Position numbers and translations under genes: made by a program. A DNA stretch of 64,000 nt from Gemmatimonadaceae bacterium. GTDB taxonomy: Bacteria > Gemmatimonadota > Gemmatimonadetes > Gemmatimonadales > Gemmatimonadaceae. Below the pieces are notes generated by a model. The model was not told the origin of the DNA. It made no database searches and saw only the letters and a program-made list of their open reading frames with translations. Within the stretch, counting starts at the first letter, position 1. Every line of letters begins with the position of its first letter. Below are positions 1 through 8,763 of the stretch, one piece after another. The DNA is taken from assembly GCA_025358925.1 (NCBI GenBank), contig JANYHT010000040.1, positions 1 to 64,000 on the forward strand. The letters are read 5' to 3'.

Positions 1-402
1 CACGGAAACGCACGGATACCACAACATGCTGTGTGGTTGCGGTTGCTGGATCGGCGTGATCCGCTTTGTCTCCGTTCAGTGTATCCGTGCCTTCTCCGTT
101 CCGCAGTTTGCTTTTCTTGCGTCTTCGGGGACTTTCGGGAAGGCGCCGGTCGAACAGCACCGGCTGACCGCGAATAACATGAAGGACGCGCATGTGCCTC
201 CGAACGGGATGCGGCTGGCTCGCGTTCATCTGAAATCGCATTGTTCATAAAGAAATCGTGCAACGCCGGTCTGCCGGTCGACACGCTACCCGAGAGCGCA
301 CCGTCCCCATTAGTGCGGCGTTTCCCGGAATTCCCGGATGAACCTTAAAAAGTTTTGCAGTTCCTCCGCGTCTCCGCGTGAAACCCGTTGTTCCCCGCGC
401 GC

Positions 403-1467
403 TCACCGTCCCGCCGCTTCCCCCAAAACCGCCAACGTCTCACGCGCCGTCTTTCCCCATGAAAAACGCCTCGACTGTTCGGCGCCGGCCGCTGTGAGCG
501 AATTACGCAACGCGCCGTCGTGCAGCACACGCACCAACTGACGCGCCAATGCCTCCGCATCATCCCACGGAAAGCGCAACGCTGCATTGCCCACGACTTC
601 GGGCAACGAACTCGCATCCGCACATATCACGCGCCCACCGGCGGCCATCGCTTCCAGAGCTGGTAACCCAAAGCCCTCGTATCGAGAAGGAAATACAAGA
701 GCCGTGGCGTCGCGATAGAGCGTGGCGAGCTCACCGTCGTCGACATAGCCCGCGTGATGCAGCCACGCATAGTTTGTGCGCTTCGCGGTTGGCCCACACT
801 GCATCAGTGGAACGCGCTCGCCGCGCGCATGCAATATCTCCATCGCGCGATAAAGCACCCCCAAATTCTTGCGCGATTCTTGTGCGCCCACGGTCAAAAA
901 GAATGGTCCGGACACGCCGAGTCGCTCAAGCGAGGCAGATGATGCGTTCGCGATCAGCGCGATATTGTCCGTGGCGAGTAACGTCACCCGCAACTTCGAC
1001 GGATCAACGGGCAGCGCGCGTTGTATTTCACTCGCCGTGAACGCTGAAATTGCGATGATCAGTTCTGCACGTTGCACCGTCGCGGTGTAGCGTCGCCGAT
1101 ATTTCCACCGCTTATGCACCTTCCACCAGCGATGGTCGAGCTGCAGCATCGGCGCGATATCCAAGATGGTCGGCACCATGGGCGCACGCGCCGACGGCAC
1201 GGTAATCCAGTTCCACGGATACCACATGACGTCAACATTGCCAGTCCGCAGCGCACTCATCGCTTCTATAGACGTACGCTCGGCGAACGCGGGCGAAATG
1301 GCCGCAACGTGGGCACGCATCTCCGCTATGTCGGCGCTACGACGCGCAAATAATGTGAATCGTATATCTGGCTGCAACAGAGGCATATGCAACAACAGCT
1401 GGCGCACGTAGCGACCGATGCCACGCCGTTCCTGCAACAATCGCGCCGCCTCAATTCCGATATGCAT
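403..1467 (-). CDS. Glycosyltransferase family 4 (GT1-like) protein
   Basis: 354-aa ORF; N-terminal GIGRYVRQLL, C-terminal ESRKNLGVLYRA...LVFPSRYEGFGLPALEAMAAGGRVICADASSLPEVVGNAA typical of GT4 enzymes. Confidence 0.9.
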   Translation of the reverse strand: MHIGIEAARLLQERRGIGRYVRQLLLHMPLLQPDIRFTLFARRSADIAEMRAHVAAISPAFAERTSIEAMSALRTGNVDVMWYPWNWITVPSARAPMVPTILDIAPMLQLDHRWWKVHKRWKYRRRYTATVQRAELIIAISAFTASEIQRALPVDPSKLRVTLLATDNIALIANASSASLERLGVSGPFFLTVGAQESRKNLGVLYRAMEILHARGERVPLMQCGPTAKRTNYAWLHHAGYVDDGELATLYRDATALVFPSRYEGFGLPALEAMAAGGRVICADASSLPEVVGNAALRFPWDDAEALARQLVRVLHDGALRNSLTAAGAEQSRRFSWGKTARETLAVLGEAAGR

Positions 1468-1493
1468 CAGCGCGATCTCAGTAAAAATTCCAG

Positions 1494-2678
1494 CTAGTCC
1501 ATCGCTTCGAGTAAAACACCTTTTAAATATCCCGTCTCGGGAACGGTCAACAATTCAGGATGATCAACTGGCTGTCCGGTGAATGCGCGCAACGCCATAT
1601 GCCGACCACTGTCGCTCGCGGCCTCGCGCAACACCGTATGAAAAAGTTCTCGCGAAACATGAAACGAACAGCTTGCCGAAAACAGAACTCCACCAGGTGC
1701 CAACAGGCGCATCGCCTGTAAATTGATGTCCTTATACCCGCGCAATGCACCCTCCAACGCGGCTTTGTTTTTCGCGAACGCTGGCGGATCAACGACAATC
1801 GTGTCGAACCGTCGTCCTTCGCGATTCCACTCGCGCAAGACGTCAAAGGCATCGCCTTCCATAACGTCGATGTTCGTCAAGCCGTTGAGTGTTGCGTGTT
1901 CTTGGACGCGCGCGAGCGCAGGCGCGGACACATCGAGCGCCGTGACCTGTGTCGCGCGCTTCGCCATATGCAGCGCAAACGAACCATGGTAAGCAAAGCA
2001 GTCCAGCGCCGCGCCTCGACTGCGAGCGCCAATCAGGACGCGATTCTCGCGTTGATCGAGAAATGCACCGGTTTTTTGTCCGTCCCACGGCGCCGCGATG
2101 AATCGGACGCCGTGCTCATGCACTTCAAGCGTGCGCGCCACGTCGCCGTACAGCAACCGGACCTCGCGCGGCAACCCTTCGCGTGCTCGCGCTGCCGGAT
2201 CATTGCGCGCGAGAATACCCGTCGCACCAGTGATCTGCTGCAGTGCATCGACAATCTCTGCGGTCCACGCGTCCACGCCCGCCGACAGTATTTGCACGAC
2301 CAACGCGTCGCCGTATCGATCAACGACGAGCGAGGGCAGTCCGTCGCCCTCGCCGTGCACGATACGATATGCATTTGCATGCGCTGCCAACGACGCACGA
2401 CGCGCGATCACCGTCGATAGTTTTGCATGCCACCACGCCGCGTCCGGTACGCGCGACGGGCTTCCTTCAATATGCCGCAGTGAAATTTCCGAGGCCGGAC
2501 TCCAAAGCGCCCAGCCAAGCGGTTCACCGCGCGCAGATTCGAGTCGTACGATGCCGGCGGGAGCGTGCGGGCGATCTACAACATCGCTGCGAAAAATCCA
2601 AGGGTGTCCCGCCTTGAGCCGTTTCGTCCCTTTGGGCGAAATCGTTGCCAATGCGTCGAGCACGCGCGCACCATTCAC
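1494..2678 (-). CDS. rlmI: Class I SAM-dependent rRNA methyltransferase (RlmI-like, 23S rRNA m5C)
   Basis: 394 aa; PUA-like N-term (KRLKAGHPWIFRSDV), DCFAYHGSFALHMAK SAM motif, VVDPPAFAKNK, SASCSFHVS. Confidence 0.85.
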   Translation of the reverse strand: MNGARVLDALATISPKGTKRLKAGHPWIFRSDVVDRPHAPAGIVRLESARGEPLGWALWSPASEISLRHIEGSPSRVPDAAWWHAKLSTVIARRASLAAHANAYRIVHGEGDGLPSLVVDRYGDALVVQILSAGVDAWTAEIVDALQQITGATGILARNDPAARAREGLPREVRLLYGDVARTLEVHEHGVRFIAAPWDGQKTGAFLDQRENRVLIGARSRGAALDCFAYHGSFALHMAKRATQVTALDVSAPALARVQEHATLNGLTNIDVMEGDAFDVLREWNREGRRFDTIVVDPPAFAKNKAALEGALRGYKDINLQAMRLLAPGGVLFSASCSFHVSRELFHTVLREAASDSGRHMALRAFTGQPVDHPELLTVPETGYLKGVLLEAMD

Positions 2679-3736
2679 TTCGTTGCCGGCGCTTTCACCG
2701 AATTGGTCGACGTTTTCCCCACTGCGGTTTTGCCAGCGCGCTTGACCGATGCAATCGCTTCGCGATGTTCGGCAAATGTTGTGCGAAATTCGTGATGACC
2801 ATCCCGATGCGCGACAAAATAGAGATACGGGACGTTCGCGGGATGCAGCGCCGCCGCAATCGACGGTTCGCCAGGCGACGCAATCGGGCCAGGCGGTAAT
2901 CCGAGATATCGATAGGTGTTGTATTTGGAATCAACCTCGAGGTCCTTGTAGAACACGCGATCAACGTGTGCAGGGAGCGCGTATTGCACGCTGGGATCAG
3001 CCTGTAACAGCATGCCCTTCTTGACGCGATTCCAGTACACCGCCGCGATGATGGGACGCTCTTCGGGTTTGCGCGCCTCCTTCTCTACAATAGATGCCAT
3101 GGTCATCGCCGCATGTCGGGAGATGGACATTGTTTGCAATTGCGTATCCCACTCCGGTTTCCACACGGACTCAAAACGCACCAGCATTTCCGTAACGGCT
3201 TCGCGTGCCGTCGTACCTTCGGCAAAGCTATACGTCGCGGGAAAGAAATATCCCTCAAGAGAAGGCGCCGGTACGTTTAGCTTTGCGCGCCACGCCGAAT
3301 CGGTCGCCGCCACACGTACGGAATCGGAAGTCACGCCGAGTGCCTTTACCAAGAGCGGCGTGATGTCGCGCAAATCGTAGCCTTCGGGAATCACGACGGT
3401 GTGCATGATACCGCGGCCTTCAACAAGTGCCTCCAGTACGTCCGCGTAACCGGTGCGCTCGCCAAAGAGGTACGCGCCCGGCTTAATCGCACGCGCAACA
3501 CCCGTAGACGTGGCGTACCAGCGAAAGAACCGAGACGACGCGATGACGTGCGCTCGTGCGAGTGAATCACCTGCCGCACGAACGGTGGTGCCGCGCGGAA
3601 TGGTGATGCGCACGGTTTTCGGATTGCTGGTCGTGCCACCAATTTCTCGCCACAACCACCAGCCAAAGAGCACCAGTACGACTAACACCAAGAGTTGTAA
3701 CGCGCGCGACGGCGCTTTGCGACGAGTCGCACTCAT
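2675..3736 (-). CDS. mltG: Endolytic murein transglycosylase MltG
   Basis: 353 aa; N-terminal TM, EGYDLRDITPLL, ASIVEKEARKPEERPIIAAVYWNRVKKGMLLQADPSVQYAL, YNTYRYLGLPPGPIASPG. Confidence 0.93.
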   Translation of the reverse strand: MSATRRKAPSRALQLLVLVVLVLFGWWLWREIGGTTSNPKTVRITIPRGTTVRAAGDSLARAHVIASSRFFRWYATSTGVARAIKPGAYLFGERTGYADVLEALVEGRGIMHTVVIPEGYDLRDITPLLVKALGVTSDSVRVAATDSAWRAKLNVPAPSLEGYFFPATYSFAEGTTAREAVTEMLVRFESVWKPEWDTQLQTMSISRHAAMTMASIVEKEARKPEERPIIAAVYWNRVKKGMLLQADPSVQYALPAHVDRVFYKDLEVDSKYNTYRYLGLPPGPIASPGEPSIAAALHPANVPYLYFVAHRDGHHEFRTTFAEHREAIASVKRAGKTAVGKTSTNSVKAPATK

Positions 3737-4209
3737 GCGACGACCACCGCTTCACCAATCGACACACCCTGTTTCGCCGCGCGCAAAAATCCTTCCAATA
3801 AAAATGCCGCTGCGAGTGCGTCCACCTCATCCTTACGACCACGGGTAGTGCCGCCTTGTTCGCGTACGCTGCGCAATGCGGCCGACGTGGTAAATCGCTC
3901 ATCGACGAGTCGCACGGCGCGCGACTGACGTGACGCCAATTTTGCCGCCACTTCGCGTACTTCAAGCGAACGTGCGGTTTCGCCGCCGAGCAGATCGATC
4001 GGCAAACCGAAAATAAATCCAGTAACGGCTAACGCATCAGCCCGACGCATCAACTCGGCGATCGGCGCGCGCTTTCCCGCGCGACGAACAATCGTTCCTG
4101 CCGGCGATGCCAGCATGCCGAGTTCATCACTCACCGCAAGTCCAATACGTTTGTCGCCCCAGTCTACGGCCAGCAACCGACCCAGCGAGCCGGTATTTTC
4201 AGTGGTCAC
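3733..4209 (-). CDS. ruvX: Holliday junction resolvase-like RuvX (YqgF)
   Basis: 158 aa; [17 protein letters not shown]...[11 protein letters not shown]...[13 protein letters not shown]; 4-nt overlaps with neighbours. Confidence 0.92.
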   Translation of the reverse strand: MTTENTGSLGRLLAVDWGDKRIGLAVSDELGMLASPAGTIVRRAGKRAPIAELMRRADALAVTGFIFGLPIDLLGGETARSLEVREVAAKLASRQSRAVRLVDERFTTSAALRSVREQGGTTRGRKDEVDALAAAFLLEGFLRAAKQGVSIGEAVVVA

Positions 4210-5459
4210 GGTTCCGCCATCTGTTCAAAGAATTCCTGATTGTTCTTCGCGCGCTCCATGCGCTTCACGAGAAACAACAACGCGTCTTCCGACGACATGT
4301 CAGCAAGAAATGCGCGCAACAAATACACCCGCTGTTGTTCGAACGGCGTGAGCAGTAATTCCTCACGACGCGTGCCAGATTTTTGAATGTCGAGTGCGGG
4401 AAAAATGCGCGCATTGGCAAGCTTGCGATCCAACACGAGTTCCATATTGCCTGTGCCTTTGAACTCCTCGAAAATCAACTCGTCCATGCGCGAATTGGTC
4501 TCGATGAGTGCGGTGGCGACAATGGTGAGTGAGCCGCCCTCTTTCAGATTGCGCGCGGCACCAAAAAACGCCTTGGGCTTTTGCATGGCACCCGCTTCCA
4601 TACCACCCGACATGATTTTTCCGCCCGCGGGCGCCACGGCGTTATGCGCACGCGCGAGTCGTGTAATTGAATCCAGCAAGATGACAACGTCGCGGCCTGA
4701 CTCGACGAGGCGCTTTGCTTTTTCGATCACCATATCGGCGACTTGCACGTGCCGATCTGGCGTTTCATCAAACGTGGAGCAGATGACTTCTGCCGAGGGG
4801 CAATTGCCTTGCATGTCCGTCACCTCTTCCGGTCGCTCATCAATCAGCAACACAATGAGCGTAATTTCCGGATGATTCTCGACGATGGCGTTGGCCAACT
4901 GCTGCATCAGGATGGTTTTGCCACCCTTCGGCGGCGCGACAATCAGCGCCCGTTGGCCTTTGCCGAGTGGGGCGATGATATCGCAGATGCGAGTGGAGAT
5001 CTCGCCGTTTTTCCGCTCGAGGTGAATACGCTCGTCGGGGTACTTCGGGGTCAGGTTGTCGAAGGCGCTACGCAATTTCGACTGCTCAGGGTCACCACCG
5101 TTGATGCGCTCCACCTTGAGGAGCGCCAAGTATCGTTCCCAGTCCTTCGGTGGACGAACTTCCCCCATCACGGTATCACCGGTGCGGAGGTCGAAGCGTT
5201 TCACTTGGGACGGAGAGACGTATATGTCGTCCGGGCCATACAAATAATTGAAATCCTGAGATCGCAGGAAACCGTATCCTTCCGACAGAATTTCGAGAAC
5301 ACCCTCGCCGTACAGCGTCGTTTCCGCGTCAAGCAATGCTTGCTCGATGCGAAAAATCAGCTCCTGCTTGCGGAGACCGGAGATGCTTGTGACGTGCAGC
5401 GACTCGGCCAGGACGAGCAGTTCCGGTACCGACTTCTGCTTCAGCTCGGCGACGTGCAC
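4206..5459 (-). CDS. rho: Transcription termination factor Rho
   Basis: 417 aa; [91 protein letters not shown]. Confidence 0.97.
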   Translation of the reverse strand: MHVAELKQKSVPELLVLAESLHVTSISGLRKQELIFRIEQALLDAETTLYGEGVLEILSEGYGFLRSQDFNYLYGPDDIYVSPSQVKRFDLRTGDTVMGEVRPPKDWERYLALLKVERINGGDPEQSKLRSAFDNLTPKYPDERIHLERKNGEISTRICDIIAPLGKGQRALIVAPPKGGKTILMQQLANAIVENHPEITLIVLLIDERPEEVTDMQGNCPSAEVICSTFDETPDRHVQVADMVIEKAKRLVESGRDVVILLDSITRLARAHNAVAPAGGKIMSGGMEAGAMQKPKAFFGAARNLKEGGSLTIVATALIETNSRMDELIFEEFKGTGNMELVLDRKLANARIFPALDIQKSGTRREELLLTPFEQQRVYLLRAFLADMSSEDALLFLVKRMERAKNNQEFFEQMAEP

Positions 5460-5538
5460 GACGCGGGAGGAGTGAAGGTATCCGGCGACGATGCGGTCAC
5501 GCCGCAGTCGCGCAGGTTGTCCGTGCCGATAACGTAAG

Positions 5539-5563
5539 ACGGGGCGCCGAGTGGACGCCCCGT
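5539..5563 (-). terminator. Inverted repeat downstream of tRNA-Arg(CCG); possible terminator/processing hairpin
   Basis: Perfect 8-bp stem acggggcg / cgccccgt with 9-nt loop between tRNA-Arg and rho; no T-tract. Confidence 0.4.
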
Positions 5564-5587
5564 AGTGCGCCGGACAAGACCGGAGAA

Positions 5588-5661
5588 TGCGCGAGACAGG
5601 AGTCGAACCTGCGACCTACGCCTTCGGAGGGCGTCGCTCTATCCAGCTGAGCTACTCGCGC
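5588..5661 (-). tRNA. tRNA-Arg (anticodon CCG)
   Basis: Reverse complement gcgcgagtagctcagctggatagagcgacgccctCCGaaggcgtaggtcgcaggttcgactcctgtctcgcgc folds as a cloverleaf. Confidence 0.95.
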
Positions 5662-5727
5662 AGCGATCGGATGCACCCATAGGGCAGATCCGCAGCGTTG
5701 CTAGAAGCGCGACGCTGATGCTACAAC

Positions 5728-6573
5728 CTAATCCGTCGAAGACTTCAGCGGCAAGGAAATTTTCTCGGCGCTGGCAGCGGCGAAGAACGGAGGAGGGGCC
5801 GGTGACGAGGCGTTCCGAAAGGCTGCTTCGACGACGGACGAGACGTGGCGATTCCGCAGGGCTGTGATCCCGGAACCGGCGTAACGGCGCAACATCATGC
5901 CGAGGCCGGCGCCAGAGGAGAAATCGAGCTGTTCGGCGACTGAGTCGAGAGAGCGGCCGCGTTCGTCGAGCAAAGCGGCGGCGACGAGCAGTCGGCACCA
6001 TGTAAGAAAGAGTCGCGGACGCGGCATGCCGTGGTCGACGAGCCGGTTGCGCAGGGTACGGCGTGTGACGCCGAAGGTTGCGGCCACGCCGTCTACGGTC
6101 AGTGGTTCGTGTGCATGCTCGAGGGCGTAGCGAAACAGGGGCTGCAAGCCGTTGGGCACCATGGCGGAAAACTTTGCTTCAACGCGCTGGACGACGGATC
6201 GTTGCGTTGCGGAGGTGAGGACGCGCGCAAGGACGTGTCGCATGTCGTCAACGTCGCGCAGGACCAGTTCGGCGACGCCGGATTGCGCGATGTCGAGTAG
6301 CTGTCGCGTGGAGAGTGCGCGCAGTTCGCACCAGGCCAGGACGGCGTGCGTGGGCACCGCCTCGCGGAGGAGCCGAATGGTGCTCAGCGCTTGATCGATT
6401 TCTCCGGCGACGACGGCGACGACGGTGGCGTCGATGTTCCCGCTGATAATGTGCGGGAGGGCGGACGCCGCGTCGGGGAAGTGGCGGACGCGATCAGGCT
6501 GACCCACTGCATCGCGCAGCCGGGCCAGCAAAAGTGGAGACGCCGGAATACAGGCGACGCCGAAGGCGGTCAC
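5728..6573 (-). CDS. AraC-type HTH regulator with N-terminal degenerate receiver-like domain
   Basis: 281 aa; C-term LTVDGVAATFGVTRRTLRNRLVDHG...LDSVAEQLDFSSGAGLGMMLRRYAGSG = HTH_18-like; N-term alpha/beta receiver-like region without a clear phospho-acceptor. Confidence 0.75.
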   Translation of the reverse strand: MTAFGVACIPASPLLLARLRDAVGQPDRVRHFPDAASALPHIISGNIDATVVAVVAGEIDQALSTIRLLREAVPTHAVLAWCELRALSTRQLLDIAQSGVAELVLRDVDDMRHVLARVLTSATQRSVVQRVEAKFSAMVPNGLQPLFRYALEHAHEPLTVDGVAATFGVTRRTLRNRLVDHGMPRPRLFLTWCRLLVAAALLDERGRSLDSVAEQLDFSSGAGLGMMLRRYAGSGITALRNRHVSSVVEAAFRNASSPAPPPFFAAASAEKISLPLKSSTD

Positions 6574-6614
6574 TCGGGTTTATGAGCCAGTTTTTGGCCG
6601 ACATGGACGAGCTT

Positions 6615-6643
6615 GCTTCCCATCATGTGCGATTGCTTCCCAT
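6615..6643 (+). promoter_or_regulatory. Direct-repeat candidate operator (20-bp period), copy 1
   Basis: gcttcccatcatgtgcgattgcttcccat; shares TTCCCATCATGTGCGAT(T/C)GCTTCCCAT with 8481-8514 on the other strand. Confidence 0.7.
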
Positions 6644-6707
6644 GGCGAGCAGGTCGGTCAGAAGACGTGGGCATATCGATAGGCATCCCTCTACCGGAGC
6701 GTTTTCG

Positions 6708-6857
6708 ATGTCATCACGCCGCCTGTTGCTTGTCGCCCTGACCGTAGTGGTTCCGTTTTTCGCCGCTTGCAATTCGACTCCGACCGGTGCCGATGACCCG
6801 AATCCGAACCCGCCGGCAGATACGACCGGACGAAAGGAAATCATGCCGTGGCACTAA
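6708..6857 (+). CDS. Small lipoprotein (49 aa)
   Basis: MSSRRLLLVALTVVVPFFAACNSTPTGADDPNPNPPADTTGRKEIMPWH: signal peptide plus lipobox-like FFAAC; start chosen inside ORF 6534..6857. Confidence 0.6.
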   Translation: MSSRRLLLVALTVVVPFFAACNSTPTGADDPNPNPPADTTGRKEIMPWH

Positions 6858-6867
6858 CCGAATAACG

Positions 6868-8100
6868 TTATAAACTGAGCGCTTCAAGTCGACGAATGCC
6901 GACGAGCTCAAGATCGTCGACCGTGGCGATTGCATGAGAAGTAGCGGATCCGGGTGCCGACGTGGGTGCCCGGCTAGGAGTTAAACGTTCGTGTTCGAAA
7001 GATGTCAGCGCGGCGTCGGCCTTCAGGCCCAATTCGTGAAAGCCGTACTGGTCGGCGATTCGACGAGTTTCCAGCAACAGTCGACGAGCAGCTTCAAAAT
7101 CCGTGAGTGTCTGCCACGCTTCTGCGGCATGAAACGTGAAGCTCGCAACTTCAAAGGGCATGTTCGCGTGCGAAGCCTCCTCACGACCAACCTGCTCAAG
7201 TTCATGCACAGTTTGACGATCATCACGCATGGCGGCCGATCGCATCGCACCGCTAATCACAGGGAGCCGAATACGTGTGGTGCCGCTAAGTGTCAGCACG
7301 TGCAAAAACCCCTTCAATGCGGCCCCGGCAAATCCTGAACGTAGTGCTGCGAATGCCAAGTTAGAAAGCGCTAACGCGCGCGCATCGCTTCCGTCAGGTG
7401 ATACGTCAAATGCTCGCCACCCATGCGAAAGCGCTTCCGAAAAGCGATTCTCGGCGCTCGCAACGTTCATAAGGCCTATGTGCGCTGACCCCTCGCAAAC
7501 GCCCCCCGGATGTGCCAGCGAAAGAGCGACGTCGTACAGTCGTCGCTCTTCAGGTCGATTGCCGCGCGTGCGTGCGAGATTTCCCTGTCCGAGAATACCC
7601 AAGGCACCTAATGGCCCATCACGCACGCGCGCCGCTTCACCTACCACGACGTCATAACAATCTGCCGCCGTCCCCAAATCACCGAGTTGTCTCGCGATAC
7701 GACCGAGGTGCGCGGTTGCCGTAAGGCGCGAAACAAGATCGGCGTCTACGGAAAGTCGACACGCAGCGGCGACCGTCGTAAACGCCATCTCAAAGCAGCC
7801 AGCGCGCTCCATGTCTTCCGCTTCAACGCGAAGCCGCTCCGTCACGCGTCCGAGCGGATCGTTCGGCGGCAGCATCGCATCATGAATAAGCGTCGGTCTC
7901 GCGGGTGACGGTGGCAATACGCCCGATGCCAGCGTCGCCACGTATGCCGTTCGCTCGTCGTCTCGCATGACGCACAATTGCTCGGCCGCTTTCGTGACGG
8001 CAAACCAACCAGCCAACCTCGGATACGCATCACCGATAACCGTGGTTGCGACGCGCGCATCGCGCGTGAACGCTTCGAGTGCAGTGAGCGGGCTACGCAT
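6868..8100 (-). CDS. TPR-like repeat protein, function unknown
   Basis: 410 aa, all-helical repeats (TAAHLGRIARQLGDLGTAADCYDVVVGEA..., ALSNLAFAALRSGFAGAALKGFLHVL); no signal peptide. Confidence 0.7.
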   Translation of the reverse strand: MRSPLTALEAFTRDARVATTVIGDAYPRLAGWFAVTKAAEQLCVMRDDERTAYVATLASGVLPPSPARPTLIHDAMLPPNDPLGRVTERLRVEAEDMERAGCFEMAFTTVAAACRLSVDADLVSRLTATAHLGRIARQLGDLGTAADCYDVVVGEAARVRDGPLGALGILGQGNLARTRGNRPEERRLYDVALSLAHPGGVCEGSAHIGLMNVASAENRFSEALSHGWRAFDVSPDGSDARALALSNLAFAALRSGFAGAALKGFLHVLTLSGTTRIRLPVISGAMRSAAMRDDRQTVHELEQVGREEASHANMPFEVASFTFHAAEAWQTLTDFEAARRLLLETRRIADQYGFHELGLKADAALTSFEHERLTPSRAPTSAPGSATSHAIATVDDLELVGIRRLEALSL

Positions 8101-8118
8101 AATTGGAAGGATGTCGGG

Positions 8119-8158
8119 TCAATTCATTCAAAACAATGCTTTGCAGCATTTGAATTGA
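8119..8158. promoter_or_regulatory. Imperfect dyad upstream of the TPR gene
   Basis: tcaattcattcaaaacaatgct-ttgc-agcatttgaattga. Confidence 0.45.
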
Positions 8159-8187
8159 ATACGTGAGCGATCTCACACATATCGTGT

Positions 8188-8445
8188 TCATAGACGAACA
8201 CGCTGCAATGCGTACTGCGCCGCTTGCAATGACACGATCATTTCCTGAAAAGCATGATCGCGGAAATCGGAAGCACTATGTCCGCGTTCGCCTGTAGCCA
8301 TCGCCGCACGAATGGCGACAACCGCAGCCCGCAGCTCAGCATCGGCCACTCGCAACGACCGCACGACGGCTTTGATCTGACCCACTGGGTCTGGCGCCGT
8401 CTCGAGCGGACGGAGCAACTCCTCGAGGATTTCCGATTGCAACAT
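8188..8445 (-). CDS. Small helical hypothetical protein (85 aa)
   Basis: MLQSEILEELLRPLETAPDPVGQIKAVVRSLRVADAELRAAVVAIRAAMATGERGHSASDFRDHAFQEMIVSLQAAQYALQRVRL; start chosen within ORF 8188..8556; candidate operator lies just upstream. Confidence 0.5.
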   Translation of the reverse strand: MLQSEILEELLRPLETAPDPVGQIKAVVRSLRVADAELRAAVVAIRAAMATGERGHSASDFRDHAFQEMIVSLQAAQYALQRVRL

Positions 8446-8480
8446 GAATGAATTGGTAATGCAGTTTTTGAAAAGCAACT

Positions 8481-8514
8481 GCACATGATGGGAAGCGATC
8501 GCACATGATGGGAA
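8481..8514 (-). promoter_or_regulatory. Direct-repeat candidate operator (20-bp period), copy 2
   Basis: Reverse complement ttcccatcatgtgc-gatcgc-ttcccatcatgtgc: two 14-bp repeats with a 6-bp spacer. Confidence 0.7.
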
Positions 8515-8763
8515 AAAATTCCTCGGGAGGACCAACTTTGTTTGACTATTCTGCATCGGTGCGTGATGTACGACGCGCTTTCACGGCTTCCTTCGAGGTG
8601 TGATCGCCGTTCCACTATCTATTGCTGCGGCCAAGCAACAAAATGACGTCAACTGCGGCATCGTGGTCTCACCTTATTGTCTGGTCACTGCCAACTTTTA
8701 TTTCACTGAGCCGGTCATCGTCAACTTCCCTCGTCACTCCCGCGACGCCCTGATCCCAATGCA

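Noticed and set aside
26-250. 74-aa plus-strand ORF at window start
   Set aside because: Lies over inverted/dispersed repeats; no coding signature
2098-2745. 215-aa plus-strand ORF and neighbours
   Set aside because: Antisense to rlmI-like gene; Arg/Ser-rich shadow ORF
4743-5537. 264-aa plus-strand ORF
   Set aside because: Antisense to rho, which is unambiguous
8481-8514. Mini-CRISPR interpretation of the tandem repeat
   Set aside because: Only two 14-bp repeats with a 6-bp spacer and no cas genes; operator is the better reading
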